Assembly: GCA_902527045.1 (NCBI GenBank)
Contig: CABZNL010000006.1
Coordinates: forward strand, 1-63,595
DNA length: 63,595 nucleotides
Direction of reading: 5' to 3'
From: an uncultured Alphaproteobacteria bacterium
Lineage (GTDB): Bacteria > Pseudomonadota > Alphaproteobacteria > HIMB59
Part shown: positions 60,928-63,595 of the stretch, in pieces
Position numbering within the stretch: the stretch's first letter is position 1
How the letters are laid out: each line of letters opens with the position of its first letter
Translations under genes and position numbers: made by a program
The notes under the pieces: model-generated
Databases searched by the model: none
Told to the model about the DNA's origin: nothing
What the model saw: only the letters and a program-made list of their open reading frames with translations

Positions 60928-63595
60928 TTGGAAAACCAGGATATCAATTTTAGTAAGAAATCTATTTTATTATGTGAGGACGATAAAATAGCACTTGATT
61001 ATGAAAATATACTTAAGATGCACTATCCTCAAAAGAAAATTTGCTATTTTCCAGCTCATGACTCTCTTCCTTTTAGTCTTGAAAACTCAGCATCAGAAAT
61101 TTTACTTGATAGATCAGATAAACTAAGAGCGCTAACTGATAACGATATAATTATTTTAACATGTAATAACTTACTTAAAAAATTTCAAATCAAAAATGAT
61201 GTAGATCATTTTCTATTTCTTTCTAAGAATCAAATAATCGACTCAAATTTAATATTAAATAAATTGATCGAATTTAATCATTCAAATCAAGCAAATGCCT
61301 ATAATAAACTCGAATTTTCACTCAGAGGAGATATCTTAGATATCTACAACAATAATAACAATCCATATCGAATTTCTTTTTTTGATAACATGATTGAGTC
61401 CATAAAAGAATTCAATCCACAAACACAACTTACTTATAAAGAAGAAAAAGAAAAGGTTGTGATTATTAATCCTAATATTGAAGCCTTAGAACCAAATACT
61501 AACAATAGTTACTTAGAAGATATTATAAGTGGATATGAAGTTTATACGATTAATAGAAGTGATATAATATTAAAAGAAAAACTAAATTCTCTTAAAGCTA
61601 TTTATAATCAAATCAATCCTGAGACACCTTTTTCAGATTACTACTTAGATGAAGACAAAATTAAAAATTTTAAATTAACAAATATTTCATCTAGTTCACC
61701 AAAATCATTAAAAATCACATCTAATACCTCTTTAGATGATTTGTCTAAGATGAGCATTTCTATTTATTTTCATACTGGTAATAATCCCACTCCAATTGAA
61801 AAAGAATTCCACCAAAAACATAAAATTAATACTAAATATGGTGAAAACTTTTATTTTAATAAGACTGTAATATCTAAAGATTATTTATTTGATGGAATTA
61901 TACATTTAAATAAAAATTCTTATTCAACCAAAAAAACAAACCTAGATACAATTATAAATTTTAATGACCTTTCCTTAGGAGATGCGGTTGTCCACCAAAA
62001 GCACGGTATTGGAAGATTTGTTTCTATTGATAATATTGAAGTTAGTAACCGTATAAGAGAATTTATTCGATTAATTTATCGAGGTAACGATAAGCTTTTA
62101 TTACCAATTGAAAATTTAAATTTTATTACAAGGTACGGTTTTGATGATAGCAGCCTTCTTCTTGATAAATTAGGAACAAATGATTGGTTGTTAAGAAAAA
62201 CATCGGTTAAGAAAAAAATTAGGTTTCTTGCAAACAAGTTATTAAAAAATGCAGCTAAGAGATCGACTATTAATATTAAAGAATTTCAATATAATAACTC
62301 TGATCTTGAAAAGTTTAATAAACAATTTCCATTTGTTGAAACAGAAGATCAATTAAATTCTATAGAACAATCCTTAAATGACTTGAGACTAGAGAAACCT
62401 GCTAATCGCCTAATATGTGGTGATGTTGGTTTTGGTAAAACAGAAGTAGCTTTAAGAATAGCCTGCGCGACATATTTATCAGGTTTTCAATTTGTAATCG
62501 TTGTGCCAACAACTTTACTCGCAATACAACATACCAATACTTTTAATGAAAGATTCTCAATTTTTAATATTAAAGTTGCATCTTTATCTAGGTTTACCTC
62601 GGCTAAAGATAAAAAAGAAATTCTACTTTCATTAAAATCAGGAGATGTTCAAGTACTTATTGCAACACATAGTCTTTTTAAAAAAGATATTGAATTTAAT
62701 AATTTAGGTACATTAGTAATAGATGAAGAACAGAAATTTGGTGTAGATCAGAAAGAATATTTAATTAATAAATATCCAAATATACATTTGTTTTCTTTAT
62801 CAGCCACACCCATACCAAGAACACTTCAAATGTCTTTATTAGGATTAAAAGATTTAAGTATAATTGGAACACCTCCATCAAATAGAATAAGTATTAGAAC
62901 CTATGTTCAAAAGTATGAATCTGTAGCTCTTTTGTCTGCAATTAAAAATGAATTAGAGAGAAATGGTCAAATCTTTATTGTTGTTCCTAGAATAAGTCAT
63001 ATCCCTTTTGTAGAAAGTGAAATTAAAAAATTAAATATTGTACTCTCCTATGGTGTTGGTCACAGTAAAATGAAAGAAAAAGATATTGAAGATGTATTTA
63101 TATCTTTTACGAAAGGGGAAATTCAGTGCCTTATATCTACTAATATTATTGAATCAGGAATAGATATTAAAAATGCCAATACTCTTATAATCTTTAACTC
63201 TAACCTATTTGGTTTATCTCAATTGTATCAACTAAGAGGTAGAGTAGGTCGATCAAATAAAAGAGCGTACGCCTATTTATTTCATGATAGTGAAAAATTA
63301 ATAAACAAAACTGCACTAAAAAAACTTCAAGTTTTAGCTAACTATGAAAATTTAGGGTCTAATTTTCAATTAGCAAATGAAGATTTGGAAATACGTGGTG
63401 CTGGTAACCTACTTGGTGATGAACAAAGTGGGCACGTAAAAGACATTGGTATTGAACTTTATCAAAGCATGTTAAAAGAAGAAGTTGAAAGACAAAAAAA
63501 TAATAATTCAGAAATAGAGGATGATTATGAGGAATTTGAATTTGATGCATTTTTTGAGTATTACATACCAAAGACCTATGTATCCGATGATATTT
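60928..63595 (+). CDS. mfd: transcription-repair coupling factor Mfd (3' end cut by window)
   Basis: An open frame of 889 codons from a TTG two bases after sdhE runs to the window edge. It shows the UvrB-like start (FPAHDSLPFSLENSASEILLDR), the RNA-polymerase-interacting region (LGDAVVHQKHGIGRFVS), helicase motifs GDVGFGKTEVA (near residue 498), DEEQKFGV, SATPIPRT, STNIIESGIDI and QLRGRVGRS, and DLEIRGAGNLLG. Mfd removes stalled RNA polymerase and recruits UvrA. Walker A lies about 130 residues earlier than in E. coli Mfd, so the N-terminal half is shortened. Confidence 0.95.
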   Translation, partial: MENQDINFSKKSILLCEDDKIALDYENILKMHYPQKKICYFPAHDSLPFSLENSASEILLDRSDKLRALTDNDIIILTCNNLLKKFQIKNDVDHFLFLSKNQIIDSNLILNKLIEFNHSNQANAYNKLEFSLRGDILDIYNNNNNPYRISFFDNMIESIKEFNPQTQLTYKEEKEKVVIINPNIEALEPNTNNSYLEDIISGYEVYTINRSDIILKEKLNSLKAIYNQINPETPFSDYYLDEDKIKNFKLTNISSSSPKSLKITSNTSLDDLSKMSISIYFHTGNNPTPIEKEFHQKHKINTKYGENFYFNKTVISKDYLFDGIIHLNKNSYSTKKTNLDTIINFNDLSLGDAVVHQKHGIGRFVSIDNIEVSNRIREFIRLIYRGNDKLLLPIENLNFITRYGFDDSSLLLDKLGTNDWLLRKTSVKKKIRFLANKLLKNAAKRSTINIKEFQYNNSDLEKFNKQFPFVETEDQLNSIEQSLNDLRLEKPANRLICGDVGFGKTEVALRIACATYLSGFQFVIVVPTTLLAIQHTNTFNERFSIFNIKVASLSRFTSAKDKKEILLSLKSGDVQVLIATHSLFKKDIEFNNLGTLVIDEEQKFGVDQKEYLINKYPNIHLFSLSATPIPRTLQMSLLGLKDLSIIGTPPSNRISIRTYVQKYESVALLSAIKNELERNGQIFIVVPRISHIPFVESEIKKLNIVLSYGVGHSKMKEKDIEDVFISFTKGEIQCLISTNIIESGIDIKNANTLIIFNSNLFGLSQLYQLRGRVGRSNKRAYAYLFHDSEKLINKTALKKLQVLANYENLGSNFQLANEDLEIRGAGNLLGDEQSGHVKDIGIELYQSMLKEEVERQKNNNSEIEDDYEEFEFDAFFEYYIPKTYVSDDI

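Overview
The window looks like a chromosomal segment of a streamlined, AT-rich marine alphaproteobacterium. The core gene orders DUF815-yajC-secD-secF, uvrA-ssb-gyrA-coaD and recG-sdhE-mfd are typical of Alphaproteobacteria. The low GC content, almost absent intergenic space, converging genes that overlap at their ends and abundant periplasmic-binding-protein transporters resemble oligotrophic clades such as SAR11 or HIMB59/AEGEAN-169. That placement is inference from style and synteny; no 16S gene is present.

Layout. Bases 1-9504 are housekeeping: a partial DUF815 ATPase, the Sec accessory genes yajC-secD-secF, uvrA, ssb, gyrA, coaD and a tRNA-Lys(TTT). Bases 9536-46929 are a dense accessory catabolic and transport block. 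It contains (i) an operon with an HpsN/HisD-like dehydrogenase and an SDR; (ii) five NTF2/SnoaL-like proteins carrying nine such domains within 7.7 kb, interleaved with a double cupin, an RraA-like protein and a MetE-like zinc methyltransferase; (iii) a sugar-type ABC importer without its own ATPase, followed by a TauD-like dioxygenase, an aldehyde dehydrogenase, a VOC protein and a homocysteine S-methyltransferase; (iv) an opposing operon of Fe-alcohol dehydrogenase, amidase, DMT exporter, second homocysteine methyltransferase and enolase-superfamily enzyme; (v) a betaine-type ABC transporter (ProV, a fused double permease, a ProX-like protein) whose genes are split around a DMSO-reductase-family molybdoenzyme, a GcvT/DmdA-like protein, an SDR and a BKACE enzyme; and (vi) malonyl-CoA synthetase, an NAD(P)-binding protein, an HDAC-like deacetylase and BioY. 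Bases 47059-63595 hold aroQ, a Ugp glycerol-3-phosphate transporter with two UgpE-type permeases, then core genes nadE, cfa, thiL, mnmH, several small conserved proteins, recG, sdhE and a 3'-truncated mfd.

Reading them together: the accessory block appears devoted to importing small, often methylated or quaternary-amine osmolytes and sugar-like compounds, oxidising them with dehydrogenases and a dioxygenase, and passing methyl groups to homocysteine or folate (MetE-like, two homocysteine methyltransferases, one GcvT/DmdA-like protein). The best candidate for an undescribed system is the NTF2/SnoaL cluster: two different two-domain subfamilies, each present twice, arranged as two divergent A/B pairs, plus a single-domain member. 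Its substrate cannot be read from sequence.

No insertion sequence, integrase, prophage or CRISPR array was seen. No stretch longer than 300 bases lacks a gene.
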